From Pseudomonas sp. CCI4.2 (GTDB lineage Bacteria > Pseudomonadota > Gammaproteobacteria > Pseudomonadales > Pseudomonadaceae): a stretch of 64,000 nt of DNA. Under the pieces are notes generated by a model that had not been told where the DNA came from, did not search any database, and was given only the letters and a program-made list of their open reading frames with translations. The stretch lies in assembly GCF_034350045.1 (NCBI RefSeq), contig NZ_CP133781.1, positions 4,016,501 through 4,080,500 of the forward strand, given 5' to 3'. Within the stretch, counting starts at the first letter, position 1. Each line of letters opens with the position of its first letter. Below are positions 37,282 through 44,458 of the stretch, piece by piece. The translations under genes were made by a program, and so were the position numbers.

Positions 37282-37622
37282 ATATGAAGACAAGAAAAGA
37301 GGCTCTTGCCTCTCGGATACTCACCCAGGCCGACGCGCCAGTAGTACCACGCGTAGTCGCAGCAGCCATGAGGATCAATTTCGGCGAGCCTATTACGGCA
37401 TACCTTTGCCATGCCCGACTTCACGGATATTGCGCGGTAGGCCTGGTTTTTGGAGATCGCTTTGGAAGGTTTGCCGACGGCAACGCTATCCATACTTCAA
37501 GCGTCTTGAGCAGAACCATGATCAGCGGCTATAGCGTCATTGAAACATTCAATAGTCGTTACGTCATTTGCACTTGGGCCACCGAGGAATTTGGGCCACG
37601 GTTCTTGGGGGCTACGCACTGA
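37278..37622 (+). CDS. Hypothetical protein (paralogue of previous gene)
   Basis: The 114-aa protein starts at ATG 37278, overlapping the preceding stop (ATGA). It has the same C-terminal pattern as its neighbour but lacks the CxxC pair (GDRFGR in place of CDHCNR). Tandem, translationally coupled divergent copies after a phosphoesterase suggest partners or variable immunity-like proteins. Function unknown. Confidence 0.6.
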   Translation: MNMKTRKEALASRILTQADAPVVPRVVAAAMRINFGEPITAYLCHARLHGYCAVGLVFGDRFGRFADGNAIHTSSVLSRTMISGYSVIETFNSRYVICTWATEEFGPRFLGATH

Positions 37623-37881
37623 CGTACCCCTTGGAGACGGAAGAGTCGATCTCACTCCATGAGCTTCTTGATCCATTTTGCTACTTAGATCCCGCTGTCG
37701 ATTGCTCAAATAATTGACAACGATCAGGCGGGTGCCAACGACTCAGCGAATGGATCGGATGAGGTTGGATCGCAGTGTCGGGCACTTGCTGCTCAAAGCC
37801 TTGCAGCTAAACAAGCAAGCAGAAATGAGTTACAGCCGAGCGGGCGAATAACCTAAACGTATTAATTTTGAGAGTTACTTA
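37623..37881. other. Short intergenic region
   Basis: No gene or clear terminator was recognised. It should contain the promoter of the following three-gene operon. Confidence 0.4.
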
Positions 37882-38286
37882 ATGTCTGACTCACTGAATG
37901 CCGTTGCCGGATTTCTTCATGGCAACGGCGAGCCACTTCTTGGCTTTGAGGGGGATGATGCCCAGGCTGAAGCCGAAGCGATTTTGAATTGTTCAGGCCG
38001 CCAGTATTGTGTGGTGCGTGAGTGGATAATCGCGCACGTTGAAGTGCCTGACGACTATCGTGCTTCGCTCTCTGCCGATGGTTTGGAACCGAATGTCATC
38101 TATGCTTTTAATGTTGTACTTCATAGTGCTGGCAAGCGGCGCGGGGGCGATTGGGTGCGCAGTACTTTTCAGCGTTCTAATAGCGAAGTGCACTTGTTTA
38201 AAACCAAGAATACGACCTACGTTTTGCTCGGCCCGGGGGTCAGGAAAAACGTCAGCGCCAAGACTATCCTGGCGATCCTCGAATGA
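37882..38286 (+). CDS. DUF6957-like protein 1
   Basis: This is a 134-aa soluble protein. The core QYCVVREWIIAHVEVP, then GLEPNVIYAFNVVLHSAGKR, DWVRSTF and TTYVLLGPGVRK has the layout of a small Pseudomonas family I recall as DUF6957. The gene is translationally coupled to the next one (ATGA), which is a divergent paralogue. Such families sit in accessory regions near toxins; immunity is possible but unproven. Confidence 0.6.
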   Translation: MSDSLNAVAGFLHGNGEPLLGFEGDDAQAEAEAILNCSGRQYCVVREWIIAHVEVPDDYRASLSADGLEPNVIYAFNVVLHSAGKRRGGDWVRSTFQRSNSEVHLFKTKNTTYVLLGPGVRKNVSAKTILAILE

Positions 38287-38762
38287 ACCCAGCCGCCGAC
38301 GATAAGAAACAACTGCAATCTAAAATGCCGGTTTCGGATGATGAGTTACTGGGGGAGCTGCTCTTTGGGCCTGCATTGATGCGGCACGGTTCAGAGCTCA
38401 ACGATGCAGAGCTCGCGCGCATTACATCTGAGACTTTTCCCGCACGGTCTTTTTGTATTGTAAGAATCTGGATGCTCATCGATGTTGAATTCACTCCACG
38501 CCTCGTCCGTCTGCTTGAAAAAGATGATTTGAGCCCAACAGTGCTTTATGCCAATTCGACTACCTACGCGGCCGATGCGCAGAGCGATACATCACATGGG
38601 GTTCTCTCGGGTTTTCAGAGAAAATATCAAGATTGTTTTTTCGAGACAGAAGACATGATTTATGTACTCGCGGGACGTGGGGCGCGGAAAAGCGCCGGCG
38701 TTCCCACTGTTTTTGCCTTGGCAGAAAAATGCGGTCGTGACTTCCGGAGGAACCATGACTAG
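38283..38762 (+). CDS. DUF6957-like protein 2
   Basis: The 159-aa protein aligns by eye with the preceding one: SFCIVRIWMLIDVEFTP, DLSPTVLYANSTTYAADA and MIYVLAGRGARKSA. It has a longer N-terminus. Its ATG overlaps the upstream stop, and its stop is overlapped by the next gene's start. The last 8 bp are shared with the third gene (ATGACTAG). Confidence 0.6.
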   Translation: MNPAADDKKQLQSKMPVSDDELLGELLFGPALMRHGSELNDAELARITSETFPARSFCIVRIWMLIDVEFTPRLVRLLEKDDLSPTVLYANSTTYAADAQSDTSHGVLSGFQRKYQDCFFETEDMIYVLAGRGARKSAGVPTVFALAEKCGRDFRRNHD

Positions 38763-39159
38763 CGATCTTCTGCCGATTCTGCGCGAACGCTATCCCTCGC
38801 TGCTGGGCGATCCAAATCTCTGTGAAATTGGATGTTTCCCAGGCTGGCTGACGCTTTTGGATGACCTGTGCGCAAAACTCAAAATTTATCTAGATGCGCA
38901 TTCCGAAGTTCCAGCAATTACCGTAGTGCGGATCAAAGAAAAATGGGCCGAGCTGCGATTCATTTACCATGGCGGTGACGAGGTCTGCCGAGAAATGGTG
39001 AGGAGGGCGGTAGAGGCGTCGTTGACTGTCTGCGAGGTATGCAGTGCCACAGGAGAGTTGATTGGCGATCGTTGGTTTGGGGTTCGCTGTGCTGTCCATA
39101 TCTCATGTTCACCTGTCCCTACCGCAGCGGAAACCAAGGAGGGCAGAGATGACGAATGA
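38755..39159 (+). CDS. Hypothetical protein of accessory regions
   Basis: The 134-aa protein starts at ATG 38755, directly behind GGAGG at 38746-38750; the longer frame from 38662 was rejected. It has the pattern GWLTLLDDLCAKLKIYLD, then VVRIKEKWAELRFIYHGGDE and a CEVCSATGE zinc-knuckle-like segment. I recall related proteins near polymorphic toxins, but cannot state a function. It ends the operon. Confidence 0.6.
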   Translation: MTSDLLPILRERYPSLLGDPNLCEIGCFPGWLTLLDDLCAKLKIYLDAHSEVPAITVVRIKEKWAELRFIYHGGDEVCREMVRRAVEASLTVCEVCSATGELIGDRWFGVRCAVHISCSPVPTAAETKEGRDDE

Positions 39160-39443
39160 TCGCACAGACGTGAGTGCGAACAGTCAATGTTGAACAGCGA
39201 CATGCCGTGACGCAGGAGATGGAAGTGTTGACCCCATTGTCGATCTACCGCTAGAGGTTATGGTTGCTGCTAGTCTTAGTATCGGTGTGTTCGCGTTCGA
39301 CTTGACCAGCACACCGGAGTTAAGACCGGCAGAAAGCGACCCATAGCTGCCGATCAGATGAGGCAGAATTCGGGTCATTAGCAGACATCCTTTGCGAATG
39401 GCAATTCGATCACACCTACCACCTTACCAAACCCGTCGATCTT
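39160..39443. other. Intergenic region
   Basis: No gene can be supported. A 64-codon minus frame (39378-39184) has a plausible ribosome-binding site but no recognisable features. Confidence 0.4.
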
Positions 39444-40118
39444 CTACAGACCGTAACATTCAAGTGTCGAGATTTTTCCTGGCGCACGTTTCGGATAGAT
39501 GATGTCAAGCCAGCGAATAGCGGTGTCTGGGTCAAGCTGAACCTCCCTCATGTAAGGTAGTCGCGGGAAATCTACTGCGGCGGCGGCCAATGCTTCCTTC
39601 GCATATTGGAATTGACCTGCTACTCGGTACCGCTCTACCAGCGCGAGGGCCATACAAGCTTCGACCTGCAGTGGCACCTTGATTCCTGTGGGCTTGAAGC
39701 ATTGACCGTAGTAGCCGTTCAGGTGCTTTAGGTGTTCAGAAGGTGGCCACTCTGTATCGGAACCCGCTATGGCCTGAGCAATCAGCGACTCCAGGCTAGG
39801 CTGGTTGAGAAGCTCGACATCACCCTTCTTCAGTGACGACTCACCTTGTTCGCAACCGAGGTAGTAATGCTTCAGGTAGATGAATGCCAAGAGAGCAATC
39901 TTCGGAGATTTTTTCAGTCCATGCTTGATTCTAATGCCAGCCTCTAATACCGGGCGCAAATTCTTCAATGGTTGATTGGGAAAGTCCGCCAAGGCTTGGC
40001 TAAGGAGTGTCACCAACCCTTCGAAGAATCGTGAGCAAGTTTCCGCCGCCAGGCCTGTGGGGGCATAGATCCACATAGAGGGATGCCATGTGATACCCAG
40101 CACGCTTGGATTCTGCAC
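39444..40118 (-). CDS. Hypothetical protein, possibly 5'-truncated
   Basis: This is a 224-codon frame with an in-frame GTG at 40118 and ATG at 40076 (MWIYAPTGLAAETCSRFFEG). It encodes a mostly helical soluble protein (TLLSQALADFPNQPLKNLRP, then VEACMALALVERYRVAGQFQ) with TPR/SEL1-like character. The DNA just upstream holds a fragment of another gene in a different frame, so the natural 5' end may be lost. The family is unknown. Confidence 0.45.
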   Translation of the reverse strand: MQNPSVLGITWHPSMWIYAPTGLAAETCSRFFEGLVTLLSQALADFPNQPLKNLRPVLEAGIRIKHGLKKSPKIALLAFIYLKHYYLGCEQGESSLKKGDVELLNQPSLESLIAQAIAGSDTEWPPSEHLKHLNGYYGQCFKPTGIKVPLQVEACMALALVERYRVAGQFQYAKEALAAAAVDFPRLPYMREVQLDPDTAIRWLDIIYPKRAPGKISTLECYGL

Positions 40119-40206
40119 TGAACGCGGCGGCGGCGTCTTTCACAAGTGTGACGTGACAACCCATTTCCATGCCGTAGCGTCCAGTGGACTCAATGCAGGT
40201 AAGCGA
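40087..40206 (-). pseudogene. Isochorismatase-family fragment
   Basis: In a frame offset from the neighbouring hypothetical gene, the minus strand reads LTCIESTGRYGMEMGCHVTL, then VKDAAAAFSAESKRAG. This is the cysteine-containing core of isochorismatase-like hydrolases. Only about 40 residues remain, so it is a deletion remnant. Confidence 0.65.
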
Positions 40207-40344
40207 CCTAGCATTTCCCTCTCGCTGAGGCGACTCAGCCCCCCAATAATCTGATGATTGAAACCGCGCCGAGCACGACCAGTCTTGGCCGGGGACGCTA
40301 ATCCTGAGCACATTCACAAATGACCAACTGCTTAAAACCGGAGT

Positions 40345-40389
40345 TGTACAACCCCTGTACATAAGATATTGTTTGTACAGATTTGTACG
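40345..40389. promoter_or_regulatory. Cluster of TGTACA boxes in the pyp promoter (LitR/PplR-like operator)
   Basis: Boxes lie at 40345-40350, 40356-40361, 40374-40379 (TGTACA) and 40384-40389 (TGTACG). The two central boxes form TGTACA-N12-TGTACA. This exactly fits the operator T(G/A)TACA-N12-TGTA(C/T)A that I recall for the B12-dependent light regulator LitR/PplR of Pseudomonas putida. Outer and inner boxes are 10-11 bp apart. The cluster ends 42 bp before the pyp start. No LitR gene is in the window. Confidence 0.6.
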
Positions 40390-40431
40390 ATTTTGAACAA
40401 TGTCGCTGCAGTTAAGCAGCAGGAGTTACCC

Positions 40432-40809
40432 ATGCAATTGATAAGCTTTGGATCTAATGACATCGAGAATACTCTCGCCAAGATGTCGGCTGGACAGCTC
40501 GACAAGGTTGCATTTGGCGCTATTCAGCTCGACGCATCCGGTAAAATCTTGCAGTACAACGCTGCGGAAGGGGACATTACCGGCCGCAAGCCGGGCGAAG
40601 TAATAGGTAAAAACTTTTTCCGTGATGTAGCACCTTGCACCAATCGACCCGAGTTCCAAGGCCGCTTTGCCGACGGCGTCAAGAATGGCAACCTCAATAC
40701 GATGTTCGAATATGTCTTCGACTATCAAATGAAGCCCACCAAAGTAAAAGTGCACATGAAGAAGGCCTTAACCGGCGAAACCTATTGGGTTTTCGTCAAG
40801 CGTCTCTGA
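40432..40809 (+). CDS. pyp: Photoactive yellow protein (PYP)
   Basis: This is a 125-aa single PAS-domain blue-light photoreceptor of canonical length. From ATG 40432 (behind GCAGGAG) all key residues fall at the Halorhodospira halophila numbers: Tyr42 and Glu46 (QYNAAEGD), Thr50 and Arg52 (ITGR), and Cys69 (DVAPCT), which carries p-coumarate as a thioester. By eye about three quarters of positions match H. halophila PYP as I remember it, including NLNTMFEY and TKVKVHMKKAL. Light isomerises the chromophore and starts a photocycle. It sits directly upstream of its probable chromophore ligase and behind a light-regulator-type operator. Confidence 0.96.
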   Translation: MQLISFGSNDIENTLAKMSAGQLDKVAFGAIQLDASGKILQYNAAEGDITGRKPGEVIGKNFFRDVAPCTNRPEFQGRFADGVKNGNLNTMFEYVFDYQMKPTKVKVHMKKALTGETYWVFVKRL

Positions 40810-40845
40810 CCCTTCTTTTACGTTAATCAGCCAGCAGGGATCATC

Positions 40846-42138
40846 TTGAACCGACTTGAACTGGATAAAGCCAGCATCTTGGCTGTCATAATCTCGCTAC
40901 TGGCTGACGAGCTCAAAGCCCTGCGTCACCTATCTTCACACCAGACGGGTAGCGAGCGCTGGAGCGCGTCGACCCTGATAGGTGAAATGCAGGAAACATC
41001 CCCGCTCGACCAAGACGAGATAGCAATCGGCGCCGACTCACTGGAGCTCCTGAGTCTAGCGACGTGTGTCGCAATGTTCTTCAACATCTATGAGAGTGGT
41101 CTTGAAGACTATCTGCTGCGCTTTAAGACCCTAGGGGAGTGGGCAGATTTGGTTGCAACTGCCCGCCGTCGAGGAACTGAGAACGTTACGTTTGCTACGT
41201 CCGGAAGCACGGGTACACCTAAGCAATGCTTGCAGCAGTGGGATGCCCTAGTCACGGAGACATCTTTTTTTGCTGAGTACTTTGGCTCCAGCTCTAACCT
41301 GCCGACGCAACGAATCATCGCACTCAGTCCATGCCACCATATTTATGGCTTTATTTTCAGCATACTGTTGCCGCTACAGCTGCAATTACCAGCCGTAATA
41401 CGCGCGCCGAAAGCACTCGCGATGATCCACCAGCGCAAACTGCGGGCAGGCGACTTGATGATTGGTTTTCCGTTTATCTGGCGACAACTAAGTCGTCAGG
41501 GCACCAGCTTTCCGGCGGGGACTAAAGCCATCACCTCTACTGGCCCATGCGACCCTACGATAATTCGCGAGTTGCAAAATCAAGGCATTGATTGCATGGT
41601 CGAGGTATATGGCTCAAGTGAGACAGCTGGAATTGGTGTTCGAAGCAATCCCGACTCACCCTTCCAATTACTTCCTCGATGGCAACGCGGTAATAATGCC
41701 ACCACCTTGGCAGAGTGTGAAACTGGCACTGAATATGAATTGGACGATGAACTGAAGTGGCTGGGTCAGACACATTTTCTGCCTGAAGGTCGCCGCGATG
41801 AGTGTGTACAGGTGGGTGGGATCAATGTGTTTCCGTCCCGCATTACCGAGCGTTTGCAGAGTCTCCCCGAGGTTGCGGCTGCGGCTGTTCGGCTTATGTC
41901 TGCGCTCGAAGGTGAACGCCTGAAAGCCTTCATCGTGCCTGTCGAAGGTTATGTTGACCATGAGGCTCTAGAGGCGTTCCTACATGCCTGGTGCATACGT
42001 AATCTCATGGCAGTTGAACGCCCTAAAGCGTTCACTTTTGGCCTGACGCTGCCACATAACCTAATGGGTAAACAAAGCGACTGGCCGATAAAGGCGGGTA
42101 TTTCGGCTGAAGCTTTACTCATGGAAATGATAGAGTGA
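40846..42138 (+). CDS. p-Coumarate-activating acyl-adenylate ligase for PYP, with N-terminal carrier-like domain
   Basis: This is a 430-aa AMP-binding enzyme starting at TTG 40846 after AGGGA. The core motifs are TSGSTGTPK (A3), VEVYGSSETAG (A5), the RRDECVQVGGINVFP segment (A7/A8-like) and a C-terminal LPHNLMGK with the catalytic Lys. Residues ~60-110 (IGADSLELLSL, then a helix ending KTLGEWADLV) look like an acyl-carrier domain with the GxDSLE phosphopantetheine motif. It lies 36 bp after pyp on the same strand. In known pyp clusters a CoA ligase (pCL) activates p-coumarate; that role is inferred here from position and fold. Confidence 0.82.
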   Translation: MNRLELDKASILAVIISLLADELKALRHLSSHQTGSERWSASTLIGEMQETSPLDQDEIAIGADSLELLSLATCVAMFFNIYESGLEDYLLRFKTLGEWADLVATARRRGTENVTFATSGSTGTPKQCLQQWDALVTETSFFAEYFGSSSNLPTQRIIALSPCHHIYGFIFSILLPLQLQLPAVIRAPKALAMIHQRKLRAGDLMIGFPFIWRQLSRQGTSFPAGTKAITSTGPCDPTIIRELQNQGIDCMVEVYGSSETAGIGVRSNPDSPFQLLPRWQRGNNATTLAECETGTEYELDDELKWLGQTHFLPEGRRDECVQVGGINVFPSRITERLQSLPEVAAAAVRLMSALEGERLKAFIVPVEGYVDHEALEAFLHAWCIRNLMAVERPKAFTFGLTLPHNLMGKQSDWPIKAGISAEALLMEMIE

Positions 42139-42354
42139 AAAGCTATTTTTGAATTATTAACAGAACTTGTAGAGGCAACTGAAGACAGTTTACCTTTAGA
42201 CAAGTGGCCGCTTTGTGCAGTCTTGATTTATGTTGATAAAAATCTGAATACTTTTAAAAGCGGTCTGAGCAACATGCCGACTGCAATGGTCACTCTAGTC
42301 CGGCCAAGAAAACCGGTTGGCCTATTACCTGAAGTTGAAGCTCATTGTATTTAG
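42139..42354 (+). other. 71-codon frame directly after the ligase stop
   Basis: Immediately after the ligase TGA, the same frame stays open to TAG 42352-42354, encoding KAIFELLTELVEATEDSLPL, then a PLCAVLIYVDKNLNTFKSG segment. It has no ATG/GTG/TTG near its beginning. It may be a small gene that lost its start, a read-through extension or chance. Confidence 0.35.
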
Positions 42355-42728
42355 GCTCGTACTTGTTAGTGACCTACGGATTGCGCGGCGCCGACTTCTT
42401 CGGCATGAAGGCTTTCTGTTTTCTTTCGCAATACTATTTCAAAATTCACTCGGATGAATGGTATCTATATACATATATACTCCTAAGAGCATTGCGCAGA
42501 GTTTTATTCCTATGACATTATCCGAATCAGAAAATAGAGGTATTTAGGATATGATTCTAGTTCGGCAGTGTTCTTAATAGACAAGGGAGTAATATTGGCG
42601 TCAGTTTAAGGGCGCCAATTCTAGACTTATTTAAGGTCGGAAACTCACTTATCCAAATGGAGACATAGTTAATTGGTCTTATATCGTGGTGCCACCCGTT
42701 GTGAACTCTAATATTTACAGGACTATTT
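42355..42728. other. AT-rich intergenic region before the PAS chemoreceptor gene
   Basis: No gene is visible. The region includes an alternating TATATACATATATAC stretch at 42466-42480 and probably the chemoreceptor promoter. Confidence 0.5.
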
Positions 42729-44306
42729 ATGCGCCAAAACCTCCCTGTGACGGGACGTAATCTGGAACTGTCCCGGGACGCTAATATACTGTCCACGACC
42801 GATCCTGAAGGCCATATCTCATACGTTAACCATGACTTCATCAATATCAGTGGTTTCACCGAAGCGGAGCTATTGGGACAATCACATAACATCGTACGAC
42901 ACCCGGACATGCCCCCTGCCGCTTTTACGCACATGTGGGCTACGCTGAAAGCAGGTCGCTCATGGATGGGTTTAGTGAAAAACCGTTGCAAAAACGGTGA
43001 CCATTACTGGGTCAGCGCCTTTGTCACACCTATCAGCAAGAATGGTAAAGTTGTTGAATGCCAGTCCATAAGAACCAAGCCAAAACCTGCGCAGATTCTG
43101 GCTGCGAAAAAGTTATACGCGCATTTGAGAGAGGGTAAATCACTGCCAGGAAGGTGGTCGCCGGGTCTTGGGATTAAATTGGCTTTGCTTGTTTGGATGG
43201 GCAATCTGGTCAGCGTGGCAGTGGCAAATGTTATCATGCCTATGACGTTCAGCATCACGATGCTTGCGATGCTCTTAGCTGGCGGCTTGAGCTCAGTCGC
43301 TATCGTGGCCTTGTTGTCTCCTCTGAATCGCCTCACTCTAAGGGCCCTGGCTATTGCAGATAATCCCCTTAGCCAGTTGCTCTACACAGGACGTAGCGAT
43401 GAGTTCGGCCAAATAGACTTCGCCTTACACATGATGGAGTCTGAAACAGGATCTATTATCGGACGCATTGGCGATGCGTCCAATCGACTGGGGGAGCACG
43501 CCAACCGGCTTCTTAGTGAGATCGAGACAAGCAACTTATTGACCGCCGAGCAACACGCAGAGACAGACCAAATTGCGACGGCTGTTAATCAGATGGCTGC
43601 TAGTATTCAGGAAGTGGCCGCCAACGCTCAACATGCTGCCGATAGAGCGGGAAGGGCTTACAGCGAAACCTCGTCGGGACAACGCTTGGTTGCTCATACC
43701 AGTCAGTCTATTACCGAACTGGAAGGTGAGATTCAGCAGGCCGCACGAGTTATTCATGAGCTTGAGGGTCAAAGCAATGAAATCTCGAAGGTGTTGGACG
43801 TAATTCGCAGTATTGCCGATCAGACCAACTTACTAGCCCTGAATGCTGCGATTGAGGCTGCTCGCGCCGGAGAGCAGGGGCGAGGGTTTGCCGTGGTGGC
43901 GGATGAAGTACGCAACCTTGCGGCCCGTACTCAGCAGTCAACGACAGATATCCAAGGCATGATCAGCGCTTTGCAAGAAAGGGCCCGCGCTGCCGTGACT
44001 GTGATGGAGCAGAGCAGCCAGCAAGCACACTCCAGTGTCAGTCATGCCCAAGACGCCGCCACCGCACTTAACGGTATCGGGAAGCGAGTAAATGAAATCA
44101 CCGATATGAATGCGCAGATAGCGGCAGCTGTCGAGCAGCAAGGCGGGGTTAGTGAGGACATTAACCGCAGTATCAACAGCATTCGAGATACCGCTAATGC
44201 TAACGTCCAGACAGTACTGAGCAATTTCGAAAGCGCAGCAGCTGTTGCACAGTTATCTTCGACAATGAGCGAACTGGCCAAACAGTTTTGGGAGAAACGT
44301 CATTGA
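42729..44306 (+). CDS. Aer-like chemoreceptor with N-terminal PAS domain
   Basis: This is a 525-aa receptor. The N-terminal PAS domain (GHISYVNHDFINISGFTEAE, then WMGLVKNRCKNGDHYWVSAF) is followed by two adjacent TM helices (about 155-200), a HAMP-like segment and a signalling domain with the intact tip IADQTNLLALNAAIEAARAG. The arrangement is that of the redox/energy sensor Aer, with a cytoplasmic sensor and no periplasmic domain. The usual FAD-pocket residues were not verified. Next to pyp, it could be an output partner for light, but direct coupling is inference. Confidence 0.88.
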   Translation: MRQNLPVTGRNLELSRDANILSTTDPEGHISYVNHDFINISGFTEAELLGQSHNIVRHPDMPPAAFTHMWATLKAGRSWMGLVKNRCKNGDHYWVSAFVTPISKNGKVVECQSIRTKPKPAQILAAKKLYAHLREGKSLPGRWSPGLGIKLALLVWMGNLVSVAVANVIMPMTFSITMLAMLLAGGLSSVAIVALLSPLNRLTLRALAIADNPLSQLLYTGRSDEFGQIDFALHMMESETGSIIGRIGDASNRLGEHANRLLSEIETSNLLTAEQHAETDQIATAVNQMAASIQEVAANAQHAADRAGRAYSETSSGQRLVAHTSQSITELEGEIQQAARVIHELEGQSNEISKVLDVIRSIADQTNLLALNAAIEAARAGEQGRGFAVVADEVRNLAARTQQSTTDIQGMISALQERARAAVTVMEQSSQQAHSSVSHAQDAATALNGIGKRVNEITDMNAQIAAAVEQQGGVSEDINRSINSIRDTANANVQTVLSNFESAAAVAQLSSTMSELAKQFWEKRH

Positions 44307-44458
44307 TTCTATTCAGTCAATATCGCTGCGGTCGTCGATAACGTTAGCTCGAGGAGGGAAGGTCTAAATCCGCAGGTGCTAATCTAATCAATACATACTG
44401 ACCAACTATGGCACATTGAGCGCCATTCACCGCAGTGTAATGTTTCGAGAATTATGAT

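Noticed and set aside
40000..40362. 120-codon minus frame containing the isochorismatase fragment as a full gene
   Set aside because: Only about 40 codons match the family; both flanks are unrelated sequence.
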